The notes under the pieces were generated by a model, which had not been told where the DNA came from, searched no databases, and saw only the letters and a program-made list of their open reading frames with translations. Below are positions 1-9,496 of a stretch of 64,000 nucleotides of DNA, piece after piece. Positions within the stretch are counted from its first letter, which is position 1, and the number at the start of each line of letters is the position of its first letter. This stretch comes from Rhizobium sp. SL86 (GTDB lineage Bacteria > Pseudomonadota > Alphaproteobacteria > Rhizobiales > Rhizobiaceae), in assembly GCF_026672545.1 (NCBI RefSeq), contig NZ_JAPPRJ010000009.1, positions 868,001-932,000 on the forward strand, written 5' to 3'. The translations under genes were made by a program, and so were the position numbers.

Positions 1-37
1 CAAGCAGCGGAAGCGCTTGGCGGAAGGGGGCGTTCAT
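1..37 (-). CDS. Possible 5' end of a gene leaving the window
   Basis: An ATG on the minus strand at 37 is preceded by a purine-rich GAAAGAGAG about 5 bases upstream, and the 12 codons left in the window (reading M-N-A-P-F-R-Q-A-L-P-L-L) are open. This is too short to identify. It would be divergent from the small gene at 229. Confidence 0.3.
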   Translation of the reverse strand, partial: MNAPFRQALPLL

Positions 38-76
38 CGGGCTCTCTTTCAAAATAAATGAACTTAAGCACCATAT

Positions 77-178
77 CATTTCGTTTGATTGATCGTCAAT
101 GGAGGTCCAGGGTTTCATTGCAACGGAAAGATCACCGAATGTCATGAGTGATATAAAATTCATTCGCTTGATTGATCG
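77..178. repeat. Pair of direct repeats in an intergenic region
   Basis: Two near-identical copies of the AT-rich stretch TTGATTGATCG, with similar flanking bases, lie at 77-95 and 161-178. They sit between the divergent partial gene (start 37) and the small protein at 229, so they could be regulator sites. Nothing shows which regulator. Confidence 0.35.
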
Positions 179-228
179 ATCCGGACGCAGCAATGCTGAT
201 GCCGTCACGCGCAGAGAAAGGAACCGCC

Positions 229-444
229 ATGACCCTGATCATCGAGCACCGTCCCCCCTCCTACACGCACCGTGCCCTCGTTTGGCTCGAAGTGCAGCTG
301 AGTCAGCTTCAGGAGGACGTCACCCGGCTTCGGCGCGAGCACGCCGCCCGCCGGACCGCACGCGAACTCGCCAGCCTCCCGTTCGATGTCCGCAAGGATA
401 TCGGCTGGCCTGCCCACGACATGACTGCCCGCGAGAACCGCTGA
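229..444 (+). CDS. Small hypothetical protein (71 aa)
   Basis: The ATG at 229 has AAAGGA about 6 bases upstream, which favours it over an earlier in-frame start at 172. The product is 71 residues with no signal peptide or membrane segment. It has an amphipathic, heptad-like middle (residues about 18-42, rich in Leu/Gln/Arg). Near the C-terminus ELASLPFDVRKDIGW resembles the 'LPxxxxxDIG' turn of small DUF1127-type proteins, but the match is partial and I do not assign it. A clear terminator follows at 467, so it is probably a single-gene unit. Confidence 0.65.
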   Translation: MTLIIEHRPPSYTHRALVWLEVQLSQLQEDVTRLRREHAARRTARELASLPFDVRKDIGWPAHDMTARENR

Positions 445-466
445 CATGCAGATGCCGTGTCCCGAC

Positions 467-505
467 AGGCCCTTGCCTGCCTGACCGCAAGCAAGGGCCT
501 TTTTA
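467..505 (+). terminator. Rho-independent terminator
   Basis: A perfect 10-bp stem (AGGCCCTTGC/GCAAGGGCCT) with a 14-base loop is followed by a T run. It ends the small gene at 229-444. Confidence 0.85.
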
Positions 506-632
506 CGCTCTGCATCATTTTTATACGTGACACCGCCCAGCTTCCAGCCATTTGCGCAAACTTGCGGCATGCTGCGTCGCACAGGGAACAATGAAACCGA
601 AGGCTTTCATCAGGCAGGCGCAGATACCGACT

Positions 633-647
633 TATATGTCGCATATA
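633..647. promoter_or_regulatory. Inverted repeat upstream of the GlxA-type regulator
   Basis: TATATG-TCG-CATATA is a perfect 6-bp dyad about 60 bases before the start codon at 710. It is a plausible operator or autoregulation site; this is inference from position only. Confidence 0.35.
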
Positions 648-709
648 GGACATTGAGAAACCGCAATTCCACGCGAGGAATATCGAGCCGCCACGGAGCC
701 CGACCCTCG

Positions 710-1729
710 ATGAACAAGTCCCCCGCCAAGAAGCGTACGCTCGTCTTTTTCCTCGTCCCGCATTTCACCATGCTGCCCTTTGCAGCCGCCGTCGAAACCC
801 TGCGCATTGCCAACCGCATGTTGGGTTATCCCGCCTATGACTGGCGGCTCACGTCTGCCGATGGCGAGAAGGTCTACTCCTCCAGCGGCATCGCGATCGA
901 AGTCAACTCCTCGCTCGCCGACGAGCGCCGTAACCTGAGCGGCGAGCATCGGCCGAACATGGTGCTGGTCTGTTCGGGCATTTATGTCGAGGAATTCAAC
1001 AACAAGTCGGTCAACGCCTTCCTGCGCGAGACCTACAATCGCGGTGTGGCCGTCGGCAGCCTCTGTACGGGCGCGCATGTGCTGGCCCAGGCAGGACTGC
1101 TGAACGGCAAGCGCTGCGCGATCCATTGGGAAAACCTGCCGGGGTTTGCCGAAGCCTTCCCGCAGGTGGAGGTCTATGCCGACCTCTATGAGGTCGATGC
1201 CAATCTCTACACCTGTGCCGGCGGCACGGCGTCGCTCGACATGATGCTGAACCTGATCGGCCAGGATTTTGGCGAAACACTCGTCAACCGGGTCTGCGAA
1301 CAACAGCTGACGGACCGGGTGCGCAACCCGCACGACCGCCAGCGCCTGCCGCTGCGCGCCCGTCTCGGCGTGCAGAACGGCAAGGTGCTGTCGATCATCG
1401 AGCTGATGGAAAGCCACCTGGCCGAGCCGCTGTCGCTCGTCGAGATCGCCGACCAGGTCGGCCTGTCGCGGCGCCAGATCGAGCGCCTGTTCCGCCAGGA
1501 AATGGGCCGCTCTCCGGCACGTTATTATCTGGAGATCCGGCTCGACCGCGCACGGCACCTTCTGGTGCAGTCGTCCATGCCGGTGGTGGAGGTGGCGGTT
1601 GCCTGCGGTTTCGTCTCCGCCTCGCATTTTTCCAAGTGTTATCGCGAGGTCTACAATCGCTCGCCGCAACAGGAGCGCGCCGAGCGCAAGCTGACAATGA
1701 ACCCGTCGCGCACCGGCGTGGTGGTGTGA
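710..1729 (+). CDS. GlxA/GbdR-like AraC-family transcriptional regulator
   Basis: This 339-residue protein has an N-terminal DJ-1/class I glutamine-amidotransferase-like sensor domain (residues about 10-190) and a C-terminal AraC helix-turn-helix pair (about 230-325). The nucleophile-elbow region GSLCTGAH is visible, as is the second HTH with the typical ACGFVSASHFSK signature. The family includes GbdR/CdhR regulators of choline, glycine betaine and carnitine breakdown. The ATG at 710 is preferred over an earlier start at 527 because the family begins a few residues before the first beta strand; GGAG lies 11 bases upstream. A dimethylglycine-dehydrogenase-family gene 2.4 kb away fits a methylated-amine role, but the link is inference. 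Confidence 0.85.
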   Translation: MNKSPAKKRTLVFFLVPHFTMLPFAAAVETLRIANRMLGYPAYDWRLTSADGEKVYSSSGIAIEVNSSLADERRNLSGEHRPNMVLVCSGIYVEEFNNKSVNAFLRETYNRGVAVGSLCTGAHVLAQAGLLNGKRCAIHWENLPGFAEAFPQVEVYADLYEVDANLYTCAGGTASLDMMLNLIGQDFGETLVNRVCEQQLTDRVRNPHDRQRLPLRARLGVQNGKVLSIIELMESHLAEPLSLVEIADQVGLSRRQIERLFRQEMGRSPARYYLEIRLDRARHLLVQSSMPVVEVAVACGFVSASHFSKCYREVYNRSPQQERAERKLTMNPSRTGVVV

Positions 1730-1733
1730 CGGA

Positions 1734-3116
1734 TCAGCTGAGGTAGAGAACGTCGCCGCCCGTCTCGAAGGGCTGCGGGCGGCGCGATTGTCCGGCCTCG
1801 CCCATCACCCGCATCCAGTGATCGGAGAAAACCCGGTCACGGCCGCTCTGTTTGGCCATGAACAGAAACTGGTCGGCTGCATTGAGATAATTGTCGAAGG
1901 TCTCGCGCGCCTCGATTTCGGCAACCCCGATCGAGACCGTGACGGAGACTTCCTGTCCCCCGGCGATGAAGCGCAGCTTGGCGAGCTCCTGACGGAGCAT
2001 CTCGCAGAAGATCGAGGCCCGGGCGCCATCCATGCCATGCAGCAGCACAGCGAACTCTTCGCCGCCGAGCCTGGAAACGAGATGCTTGTCCGTGTCGAGA
2101 AGCTGCTGCACGCGCGAGGCGAGCCCGATCAGGATGGTGTCGCCCGCATCACTTCCATAGGTGTCATTGACGCGTCGGAAGTGGTCGATGTCGATCAACG
2201 CCATGGTACAGGCAATGCCGGTCTGCAGACATTTCTCGATGAGTTCGGGACCCATCATATAGAAGTAACGCCGATTGCACAGCCCGGTCAGGTAATCGCT
2301 GGAGGCCGCGATGCGCAGCTGCTTCATCTGCGACAGCGTGTCGATGGTATGCGCGACGCGACACTGGACCTCTTCGGCAAGCAGCGGCTGGTAGATCACG
2401 TCATTGGCACCGGCTTTGATGAAGCCGACGGACAGGAACCGATCGGCGGTCGACAGAATGCCGATCACGCGCAGACGATCGTCGCCATGTTTGCGGCGAA
2501 TCCGTCGACAGAACTGCAGTCCGTCCATATCCGGCAGATTCTGGCCGATCAGCACGAGTTCGATGTCCGGATTGGTCTCGATCAGGTTTCGTCCCTGCTC
2601 GCCCGTCGCCACCTCGACAACGGTCAGGAGTTGTGCCCGCAGCAGTGTGGCCAGTTGGTCGCGCGCCTCACCGGGTTCATGCACCAGAAGCACACGTACA
2701 TCGCGGTTGGCCAGCGCCCGGCGAACCGATTCCACGATCATGTCGCAGGCGCGCTCATTGTCCTTGATGACGTAATCGACGACATGTCGATCGAGAATCC
2801 GTTCACGCGCGGCAAGGTCGAAGCTGCCGGTGAAAACGACGACGGGAATACCGTAACGGATGACGAGATCGAGAACTTCGCCATGCGGCGAACCGGGAAG
2901 ATTGAGGTCCACCACGGCGATGGGAAAATTCTGCTCGCCGCGCTTCAGCGTCTCTTCAAGCTGCAGCATTGAGGCGCAGTGGACGACAGTGCGGCCGATC
3001 TCTTCCCGGAAGCGATAGGAGAGGATGGAGGCAAAGGTGCGGGAATCCTCGACAAGAAGCACCGGCCCGTCATTGCGATCGCGCTTGGGTGCGACGATCT
3101 GATGAACATACGGCAT
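1734..3116 (-). CDS. Double-receiver GGDEF response regulator (PleD-like diguanylate cyclase)
   Basis: The 460-residue cytoplasmic protein has two CheY-like receiver domains (about 18-130 and 140-255) and a GGDEF domain (about 275-435) with an intact GGEEF at 351-355, so it should make cyclic di-GMP. Receiver 1 keeps the phospho-acceptor Asp70 (VVDLNLPG). In receiver 2 the equivalent position is Gly191 (LIGQNLPDMDG), so that domain probably cannot be phosphorylated. No RxxD inhibitory site precedes GGEEF. It is the second gene of an operon, 18 bases after the paralogous double receiver at 3135-3992. Confidence 0.9.
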   Translation of the reverse strand: MPYVHQIVAPKRDRNDGPVLLVEDSRTFASILSYRFREEIGRTVVHCASMLQLEETLKRGEQNFPIAVVDLNLPGSPHGEVLDLVIRYGIPVVVFTGSFDLAARERILDRHVVDYVIKDNERACDMIVESVRRALANRDVRVLLVHEPGEARDQLATLLRAQLLTVVEVATGEQGRNLIETNPDIELVLIGQNLPDMDGLQFCRRIRRKHGDDRLRVIGILSTADRFLSVGFIKAGANDVIYQPLLAEEVQCRVAHTIDTLSQMKQLRIAASSDYLTGLCNRRYFYMMGPELIEKCLQTGIACTMALIDIDHFRRVNDTYGSDAGDTILIGLASRVQQLLDTDKHLVSRLGGEEFAVLLHGMDGARASIFCEMLRQELAKLRFIAGGQEVSVTVSIGVAEIEARETFDNYLNAADQFLFMAKQSGRDRVFSDHWMRVMGEAGQSRRPQPFETGGDVLYLS

Positions 3117-3134
3117 TCCGGCCCCTTCCCTCGA

Positions 3135-3992
3135 TTACGCCGGCACCGCGGCCTTTCCTGCGGGACGCCGTTCCTGGCTGGCCTGCATCGACTTAATCTG
3201 GACCAGAGTGTCTAGGTTCTGGTTAACGCGGCAGTAGAACTCTTCGTCGATGAATGGTCGCAACATGAAGTCGTTGCCGCCGGCCTTCAGGAAGCGTGCC
3301 GACAAAAGACGATCGGTGGAGGACGAAACGCCGATGACGCGCAGTTCATGCGAACCGCGCACGGAACGGATCCGCCGCGTCAATTCGAAACCGTCGATAT
3401 CCGGCATGTTGTAGTCCGTCACGACGAGGCCGATGTCGGCATTCTTCTTCAGAAGCTCGATCGCCTTGGCGCCGCTTTCGGCGACACTGACGCGGAAATT
3501 GTAACGCTTCAGGCGGGTCGACAAGAGGGCCCGGGCGGTCGGGCTGTCGTCGACGATCAACACGTGGTGGCGATGATTGGTCAGGAAGCGGCAGACCGAT
3601 TCGACCAGCATCTCGACGGCAAAGACGTTGTCTTTCAGGATGTAGTCGACGATATCCTTGGCGAGCAGTTTTTCGCGGGTCTGTTCCTGGAAGGTCCCGG
3701 TAAAGACGACCGTCGGGATGTTGAGATCGAGCAGATATTCCAGCGCCTCGCCGTTTTCGGCGCCAGGAAGGTTGATGTTGGAGATCGCCAGCGTAACAGG
3801 CTCCTCCGACAACTCGTTGGCCATCATCAGATCTTCGTAGGTCCGGCAAATCTCGGCTTCGATACCGAAGATCTCCTTCAGGCGCTGCCGAATCATCGAG
3901 GTGAAGACATTGGAGTCTTCCGCCACAATAATGCGGGCCTCCGGAAACTGTTCGCCAGAATACTGCATTCCAGATACGCCCAGATAAGTCAT
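3135..3992 (-). CDS. Double-receiver response regulator without output domain
   Basis: This 285-residue protein consists of two receiver domains (about 20-135 and 143-260) and a short tail. Receiver 1 has Asn72 where the phospho-acceptor should be (ISNINLPG), while receiver 2 keeps Asp193 (VTDYNMPD). It is clearly paralogous to the first two domains of the adjacent GGDEF protein (for example VDYILKDN versus VDYVIKDN). The ATG at 3992 with AAAGG 6 bases upstream is preferred to a TTG two codons earlier. It is the first gene of the operon; it may act as a phosphate sink or partner of the downstream cyclase (inference). Confidence 0.88.
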   Translation of the reverse strand: MTYLGVSGMQYSGEQFPEARIIVAEDSNVFTSMIRQRLKEIFGIEAEICRTYEDLMMANELSEEPVTLAISNINLPGAENGEALEYLLDLNIPTVVFTGTFQEQTREKLLAKDIVDYILKDNVFAVEMLVESVCRFLTNHRHHVLIVDDSPTARALLSTRLKRYNFRVSVAESGAKAIELLKKNADIGLVVTDYNMPDIDGFELTRRIRSVRGSHELRVIGVSSSTDRLLSARFLKAGGNDFMLRPFIDEEFYCRVNQNLDTLVQIKSMQASQERRPAGKAAVPA

Positions 3993-4084
3993 GGTCAACC
4001 TTTAGTGTGATCTCTGACGATACACCCTACACATCGTGACTTGCTGAAACATTAAGCGGAATTGCTTGCAATCTGGATTTGCAA

Positions 4085-4113
4085 GAAAAAAGCGGCCCGA
4101 AACGGACCGCTTT
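4085..4113 (-). terminator. Rho-independent terminator
   Basis: Read on the minus strand, a 9-bp stem (AAGCGGTCC with GGGCCGCTT, one wobble) is followed by six T residues, 26 bases after the stop of the flavoprotein gene at 4139. Confidence 0.85.
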
Positions 4114-4138
4114 CTTGGCGTGGTCAACAAACGGTTTC

Positions 4139-6652
4139 TCAGGCTCTGAGCGCCGCATTCTCCGGGTCGAACGGGCTTTCGCCAACCACTTCCGCTTCGT
4201 AGAGCGTGCCGAGGATCTTGATCTTCAGCGCCGTACCGATGGCGGAACGCTCAGGCTTCAGCATGGCAAGCGCCAGCGACTTGCCGACACGCCAGCCATA
4301 ACCGCCGCTTGTCACGCGACCGACCAGAGCCCCCGTCATGTCATAGATCGCTTCGGAGCCGCGGGCGTCGACCTCTGTCGTGCCCTTCACCTCAAGCGTC
4401 GAGAAGATCCACTTCAAGCCGTTGTTCTTGTAGGCGACGAGACCGTCACGGCCGATGAACGGCTTTTCCGGCTTCAGGAAACGGTCGAGACCGGATTCAT
4501 AGGCATTGTATTCGATCGACAGTTCACGGCCCATGTTGCGGTAGGATTTTTCGACCGCCATCGACACCATCGCCCGGATGCCGAAGGGCTTGATGCCGAA
4601 CTCGGCGCCAGCGTCCATCAGCCGGTCGAAGATATAGGCCTGCATCTCGATCGGGTGGTGCAATTCCCAGCCCAATTCGCCGACGAAGTTCACGCGAAGA
4701 GCATGCGCGGAGGCCACACCGACCGAAATCTGCTTGCCTGTCAGCCAGGGGAAATCCTTGTTCTCCAGGCTGCTACGCGTCAGCTTCTTCAGGACGGCGC
4801 GCGACTTTGGTCCTGCCAGAACGAGCACGCCGTATTTCTGCGTGATGGGCTGCAGCACGACGGAGCCATCCTTGGGCGCAAGACGCCAGAGGAGATCGTG
4901 GTCATGCGCTTCCAGACCGCCTGCGGACACCATGTAGAATCGGCCCGGCGCCCATTCATAGATGGTGAATTCCGCACGCACGCCACCGGCCGGCGTCAGG
5001 ATATGGGCGAGCGCGATACGGCCACGCTTCTTCGGGATGGCATTGGCGAAAATCGTCTCCAGCCATTCCCGCGCGCCGGGACCGGATACTTCCATCTTGG
5101 CAAACGGCGACATGTCGAGCACGCCGACATTTGTCGTGACGTTCTTCACCTCGTTGCCGACATGTTCCCAATAGTTGGAGCGACGGAACGACCACTTTTC
5201 GACATAACGCCCGTCTTCGAGGGGGGCTGCATAATTGTGGTTGGTGATGACATCAGCACCAACACCCTTTTCGCTTTCCGGCAGTTCGTAACCTTCCGGG
5301 GCATACCAGTTGGCGCGCTCCCAGCCATACAGGGAACCGAACACCCCGCCGAGCTTCTTCAGGCGATCATAGATCGGCGTCGTCTTCAGCGGACGCGCGG
5401 CAGCACGCTCTTCGTCCGGATAATGCATGGTGAAGACGTTGGCATAGGCCTCCTCGTTCTTGGCGATGAGGTAACCTTCGGTCGCATAGGGGCCGAAACG
5501 GCGCGGATCGACGCCCATAAGGTCGACCGTCGGTTCACCGTCGACGATCCATTCGGCCAGCTGCCAGCCGGCACCGCCGGCGGCGGTGATGCCGAAGGAA
5601 TGGCCTTCGTTCAGCCAGAAATTCTTCAGCCCCGGTGCAGGACCGACGATCGGGTTGCCGTCCGGCGTATAGGCGATCGCGCCGTTATAGACTTTCTTGA
5701 TGCCGACTTCGCCGAAGGCCGGCACGCGGGCAATCGCCGTTTCGATATGCGGCATCAGGCGGTCGAGATCCTCCTGGAAGAGCTCGTATTCGCTCTCGTC
5801 CGACGGACCATCGACATAACAGACCGGTGCGCCGACCTCATAGGGGCCTAGAATCAGGCCGCCCGCTTCCTCGCGCATGTACCAGGCGGAATCGGACTCA
5901 CGCAGAACCCCCATTTCCGGCAGGCCCTGCCTGCGGCGCTCCTGGATCGCCGGATGCGGCTCGGTGACGATGTACTGGTGCTCGACCGGGATGACCGGAA
6001 TGTTGATCCCGACCATCTCGCCGGTCTTGCGGGCAAAGGAACCGGTACAGGAGATGATGTGTTCGGCGGTGATCTCACCCTTGTCGGTCGTCACCTTCCA
6101 CTGGCCGTCGGCAAGCTGTTCGATGCCGGTGACGGTGGTATTGCGATAGATCGTGGCACCGCGGTCGCGTGCGCCCTTGGCGAGCGCCTGGGTGAGATCC
6201 GCCGGCTGGATGTATCCGTCATCCGGGTGCTGGATGGCGCCGAGCAGTCCGTCGGTTTCGCAGAGCGGCCAGATCTCCTTCACCTCACCCGGCGTCAGGA
6301 TATTGACCTTGACGCCGATCGTCTCGGCAATACCGGCATAATACATGTATTCGTCCCAGCGATCCTTGGTACGGGCGAGACGAATGTTGGAAACCTTCGA
6401 GAAACCGACATTCATGCCGGTCTCTTCCTGCAGTTCCTCGTAAAAGCGGACCGAATATTTGTGCAGCTGCCCGACCGAATAGGACAGGTTGAACAGCGGC
6501 AGAAGACCCGCCGCATGCCAGGTCGAACCGGAGGTCAGCTCCTTGCGCTCGATCAGGACGACATCGCTCCAGCCCTTTTTTGCCAGGTGATAGAGCGTGG
6601 ACACACCGACCACGCCGCCTCCGATCACCACTGCCCGCGCCTGTGTCTTCAT
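4139..6652 (-). CDS. FAD-dependent dimethylglycine/sarcosine dehydrogenase family protein
   Basis: This 837-residue protein has the full architecture of dimethylglycine and sarcosine dehydrogenases: an N-terminal FAD-binding DAO domain (GGGVVG at 11-16), the STWHAAG motif whose His46 is the residue covalently linked to FAD in this family, a central FAO domain, and a C-terminal GcvT-like aminomethyltransferase/tetrahydrofolate domain (about 430-830). It is expected to demethylate N-methylated glycines oxidatively and pass the one-carbon unit to tetrahydrofolate. The start has GAGGGG about 9 bases upstream. It is monocistronic with its own terminator. The exact substrate cannot be told from sequence alone. 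Confidence 0.88.
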   Translation of the reverse strand: MKTQARAVVIGGGVVGVSTLYHLAKKGWSDVVLIERKELTSGSTWHAAGLLPLFNLSYSVGQLHKYSVRFYEELQEETGMNVGFSKVSNIRLARTKDRWDEYMYYAGIAETIGVKVNILTPGEVKEIWPLCETDGLLGAIQHPDDGYIQPADLTQALAKGARDRGATIYRNTTVTGIEQLADGQWKVTTDKGEITAEHIISCTGSFARKTGEMVGINIPVIPVEHQYIVTEPHPAIQERRRQGLPEMGVLRESDSAWYMREEAGGLILGPYEVGAPVCYVDGPSDESEYELFQEDLDRLMPHIETAIARVPAFGEVGIKKVYNGAIAYTPDGNPIVGPAPGLKNFWLNEGHSFGITAAGGAGWQLAEWIVDGEPTVDLMGVDPRRFGPYATEGYLIAKNEEAYANVFTMHYPDEERAAARPLKTTPIYDRLKKLGGVFGSLYGWERANWYAPEGYELPESEKGVGADVITNHNYAAPLEDGRYVEKWSFRRSNYWEHVGNEVKNVTTNVGVLDMSPFAKMEVSGPGAREWLETIFANAIPKKRGRIALAHILTPAGGVRAEFTIYEWAPGRFYMVSAGGLEAHDHDLLWRLAPKDGSVVLQPITQKYGVLVLAGPKSRAVLKKLTRSSLENKDFPWLTGKQISVGVASAHALRVNFVGELGWELHHPIEMQAYIFDRLMDAGAEFGIKPFGIRAMVSMAVEKSYRNMGRELSIEYNAYESGLDRFLKPEKPFIGRDGLVAYKNNGLKWIFSTLEVKGTTEVDARGSEAIYDMTGALVGRVTSGGYGWRVGKSLALAMLKPERSAIGTALKIKILGTLYEAEVVGESPFDPENAALRA

Positions 6653-6846
6653 CGCTTTCGACCCCTCTGGTACGAACCACCGGCCAAGGCATGTGCGCCA
6701 AGCGGTGACATCTCATTCGAGCGGACTATGCAATTCCCGTCGACGGTCCAAACGCCTGTTTACGACATGGGCGACGCTTTGCCGCGACGAGGTACACTTT
6801 GCCCCTGGCTGTAACGAGCCGAGGGCTTCCAGTCCCCGTTGCCATG

Positions 6847-9351
6847 TCATGGCGCGACCTCTCCAGCCGGTGCGCTTTCCGCTTCGCCCGCAGTCACCGT
6901 GCCACGATCGCGGGCCGGCACAGTGAACACGGTTCCGCTGATATTGACGTCCTGATGCGGATAGGGAATTTCGATCCCCTCCTCCTGGAAGCGGCGCAGG
7001 ATCTCCGTCCGTACCGCGGCCCGCGTCGCAATCCCGTCGCTGATATCGGCCAGATGGAACCGGAGTTCGAAATCGAGCGAGGAGGCACCGAAGGCGATGA
7101 AATCGACATGCGGTTCCGGATTGTGCAGCACGTTCGGCGTGGTCAAGGCGATGTCGAGCAGGATCTCCATGACCTTGCGCGGATCCGAACCATAGGTCAC
7201 GCCGACCGGAATTTCCGATCGCTGCATGCGGTTCTTATGGGTCCAGTTGCCGACCGATGCGTTGATCAGGTCGGAATTCGGCACGATGATGGTCTGCTTG
7301 CGGAAGGTTTCGATTTCCGTGGCGCGCACCGAGATGCGCTTGACGATACCCTCCGTCGTGCCGGTCACCACGTGATCGCCGACCTTGAACGGACGCTCGA
7401 CGAGCAGGATCAGGCCCGAGACGAAGTTCGACACGATGTTCTGCAGGCCAAAGCCGATGCCGACCGACAGCGCGCTGGCGACCAGCGCCAGGCTCGACAG
7501 GTCGATGCCGGCAGCAGAGACACCGATGATCACCGCAACCGCAACACCAATGTAACCGATGCCGGTTTTGACGGAGTTGCGCACACCCGTATCCACATGG
7601 CTGCGCGCCATGACGTTGCGGTCGATCCAGCCCTGCACGAAACGCGTGACGAAATAACCGGCCGCAAACAGAAGGATACCGACCAGGATGCCGATCAGCG
7701 AGATGGAGATGCTGCCGATGGAAATCTGGGTGAACAGCCGGACCGCGGCGGTCTGGATGTCCTGGATCTGGAACCCCCAGGTCAGCAAGATGAGCGGCAC
7801 GCCGAACGCAAGCGCCACCGCATAGATGCTGAGGCCCGCGCCGAGGCCGATCTGGTCAAGCGCAATCTCGCTCAGCTTGTAGCGGTTTGCGAGATAACGC
7901 CCGACGGCGGTTTTGGTGAAGGCCCCCTGTTTGCCGACCGCCCGGCCGGACAGGATGCCGATATACATCGTCACCACGATCGCGCCGGTCAGCACGATCT
8001 GCGTCGCACCGAACCGCGCCAGTCCGACATAACCGGACAGCACCGCCAGGATGAGGGCCGCACCGGCCAGCCGCAGCAACAGCGGAAAACCCCTCGGCCA
8101 GGGCCGGCCCGGCGCTTCGGGATCCTTGTCCTCGGCCAGAACCGGCTTCATGAACGACATCAGGATCAGGATCGTGCCGATCAGCACCGTCGCCACGACG
8201 CTTTTGGTGATGGTGAGTGCGACCGGCGAGTTCAGCACCTCGCTGATTTCGGCAAGCCAGTAGTCGAGGCTGTTGATGATCGCCATCATCATCGTCAGCC
8301 AGTAGAGGCGCCGCGCGCCGAGGTTCGACAGCCGGATCAGGCGCCAGTGCGGATGGGCCGGCGAAAAGATCAATCCGCCGAGCCTCGCCACAAAAACGAC
8401 GACCCAGATCATGCCGAGGAAGGAGGCGATGATCGGCGCGATATCCGGCCGCAACACGTTGAAGCTCGACAGGAAAAAGAAAGTGGCAAGAAGGAAGGCC
8501 GACAGCGACACCGTCTGGATGATCAGCGACCAGAAGGCGAAGGACAGCCGCGTGATATAGGGCGGGTTCTCCATCGCCAGATCACGTGTGACCATTCTGC
8601 CGAACAGGCGGTAACCGCCGGCAAGAAACAGGAGGGCAGCACCGATCGAGAGCACCACCGCGCCGAGCAGCGACAGCGTCTTGAACTTCCAGGCAAAGGT
8701 CAGCCAGCTCTTCAGCGTCTCGCCAAAGGCACCCACCTCGGCCAGGAAGGCCGACGCGGCATCGGAAAAGACGGCCGGCGAAAGGTCCGTGTGCTTGAGA
8801 ATGGTCGCCGAAAACAGGCGGCGGCGCTGTTCGGTAATCTTTGCCGACAGTGCGCGTGAGGTGGCTGCAAGTTGCCCCACTTCGCTGCTGATCGCGGTCA
8901 GTTCGGTGCGCTCGGCGGTCAGGCGGTTGCGTTCCTCCGTCACCACCGCAGCCTCCGGCGGCTGCCCCTCCTTCGGCGGCTCGCCGATTTCCGTCAGGCG
9001 CGCCAGGATCTGGTCCTGCCTTTGTTTCGTCTCGGCGAGAAACCCGTCCAGCTGTCCGCCCAATTCATCCGCCTGGACCTTGAAGTCGGCAAGTTGGACA
9101 TCCTCGACATTTTCAGAGGCGGAACGCGCCGTCAGCGAGTCAAGCGTCTTGCGTGCCTGGGCCGTCAGGGCCTGCGCGCGGGCCGGAAGCGATTCCTGGC
9201 TGGCCGGCGCAGCGGATGGTGCCGGGGCGGTCTGTGCCGCGGCCGAGGCGACAAACATCGATCCGATACCCGGCGCAGCCACGGCGGACAGAGAAAGCAC
9301 GAACAGGTAGGAGACGACCACGAGAATGGAGCGCAAGGACATGATCCGCAC
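6847..9351 (-). CDS. MscS-family mechanosensitive channel with periplasmic DUF3772-type domain
   Basis: The 834-residue protein starts with a signal peptide or anchor (residues about 5-35), then has a Gln/Ala-rich coiled-coil-like periplasmic region (about 40-190), about ten hydrophobic segments, and the C-terminal MscS pore and beta domain (about 590-790). The pore region includes SVGIGFGLQNIVSNFVSG and the following VERPFKVGD. It resembles the large MscK/YbdG-like channels with DUF3772. The start appears to be GTG at 9351, with GAAGG 9 bases upstream; an ATG three codons later would be too far from that site. The Pro/Ala-rich C-terminal tail is probably disordered. Its expected role is release of osmolytes on hypo-osmotic shock. 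Confidence 0.87.
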   Translation of the reverse strand: MRIMSLRSILVVVSYLFVLSLSAVAAPGIGSMFVASAAAQTAPAPSAAPASQESLPARAQALTAQARKTLDSLTARSASENVEDVQLADFKVQADELGGQLDGFLAETKQRQDQILARLTEIGEPPKEGQPPEAAVVTEERNRLTAERTELTAISSEVGQLAATSRALSAKITEQRRRLFSATILKHTDLSPAVFSDAASAFLAEVGAFGETLKSWLTFAWKFKTLSLLGAVVLSIGAALLFLAGGYRLFGRMVTRDLAMENPPYITRLSFAFWSLIIQTVSLSAFLLATFFFLSSFNVLRPDIAPIIASFLGMIWVVVFVARLGGLIFSPAHPHWRLIRLSNLGARRLYWLTMMMAIINSLDYWLAEISEVLNSPVALTITKSVVATVLIGTILILMSFMKPVLAEDKDPEAPGRPWPRGFPLLLRLAGAALILAVLSGYVGLARFGATQIVLTGAIVVTMYIGILSGRAVGKQGAFTKTAVGRYLANRYKLSEIALDQIGLGAGLSIYAVALAFGVPLILLTWGFQIQDIQTAAVRLFTQISIGSISISLIGILVGILLFAAGYFVTRFVQGWIDRNVMARSHVDTGVRNSVKTGIGYIGVAVAVIIGVSAAGIDLSSLALVASALSVGIGFGLQNIVSNFVSGLILLVERPFKVGDHVVTGTTEGIVKRISVRATEIETFRKQTIIVPNSDLINASVGNWTHKNRMQRSEIPVGVTYGSDPRKVMEILLDIALTTPNVLHNPEPHVDFIAFGASSLDFELRFHLADISDGIATRAAVRTEILRRFQEEGIEIPYPHQDVNISGTVFTVPARDRGTVTAGEAESAPAGEVAP

Positions 9352-9496
9352 AATGAGAAACCTTCGACAGGGACATCACCAGATACCGGCAAGCGGCGTG
9401 GAAGAAAAGCCGGGCAACCACCGATCAGCCGGGCGGCTCATCAACAGAAAAGACCGGGCAGAACTAAGGCGATTGTTCCGAACCGGGAACTCGCCG

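Noticed and set aside
4079..5851. 590-codon open frame on the plus strand opposite the flavoprotein gene
   Set aside because: It is the antisense shadow of a well-conserved gene in GC-rich DNA, has a His/Arg/Asp-rich composition and no ribosome binding site. The same applies to the long frames 6799-8859 (+), 15609-17702 (-), 17739-19289 (-), 19509-20735 (-), 21092-23068 (-), 23805-25565 (-), 27204-29195 (+), 32342-34369 (+), 39273-41600 (+) and 46861-48291 (+).
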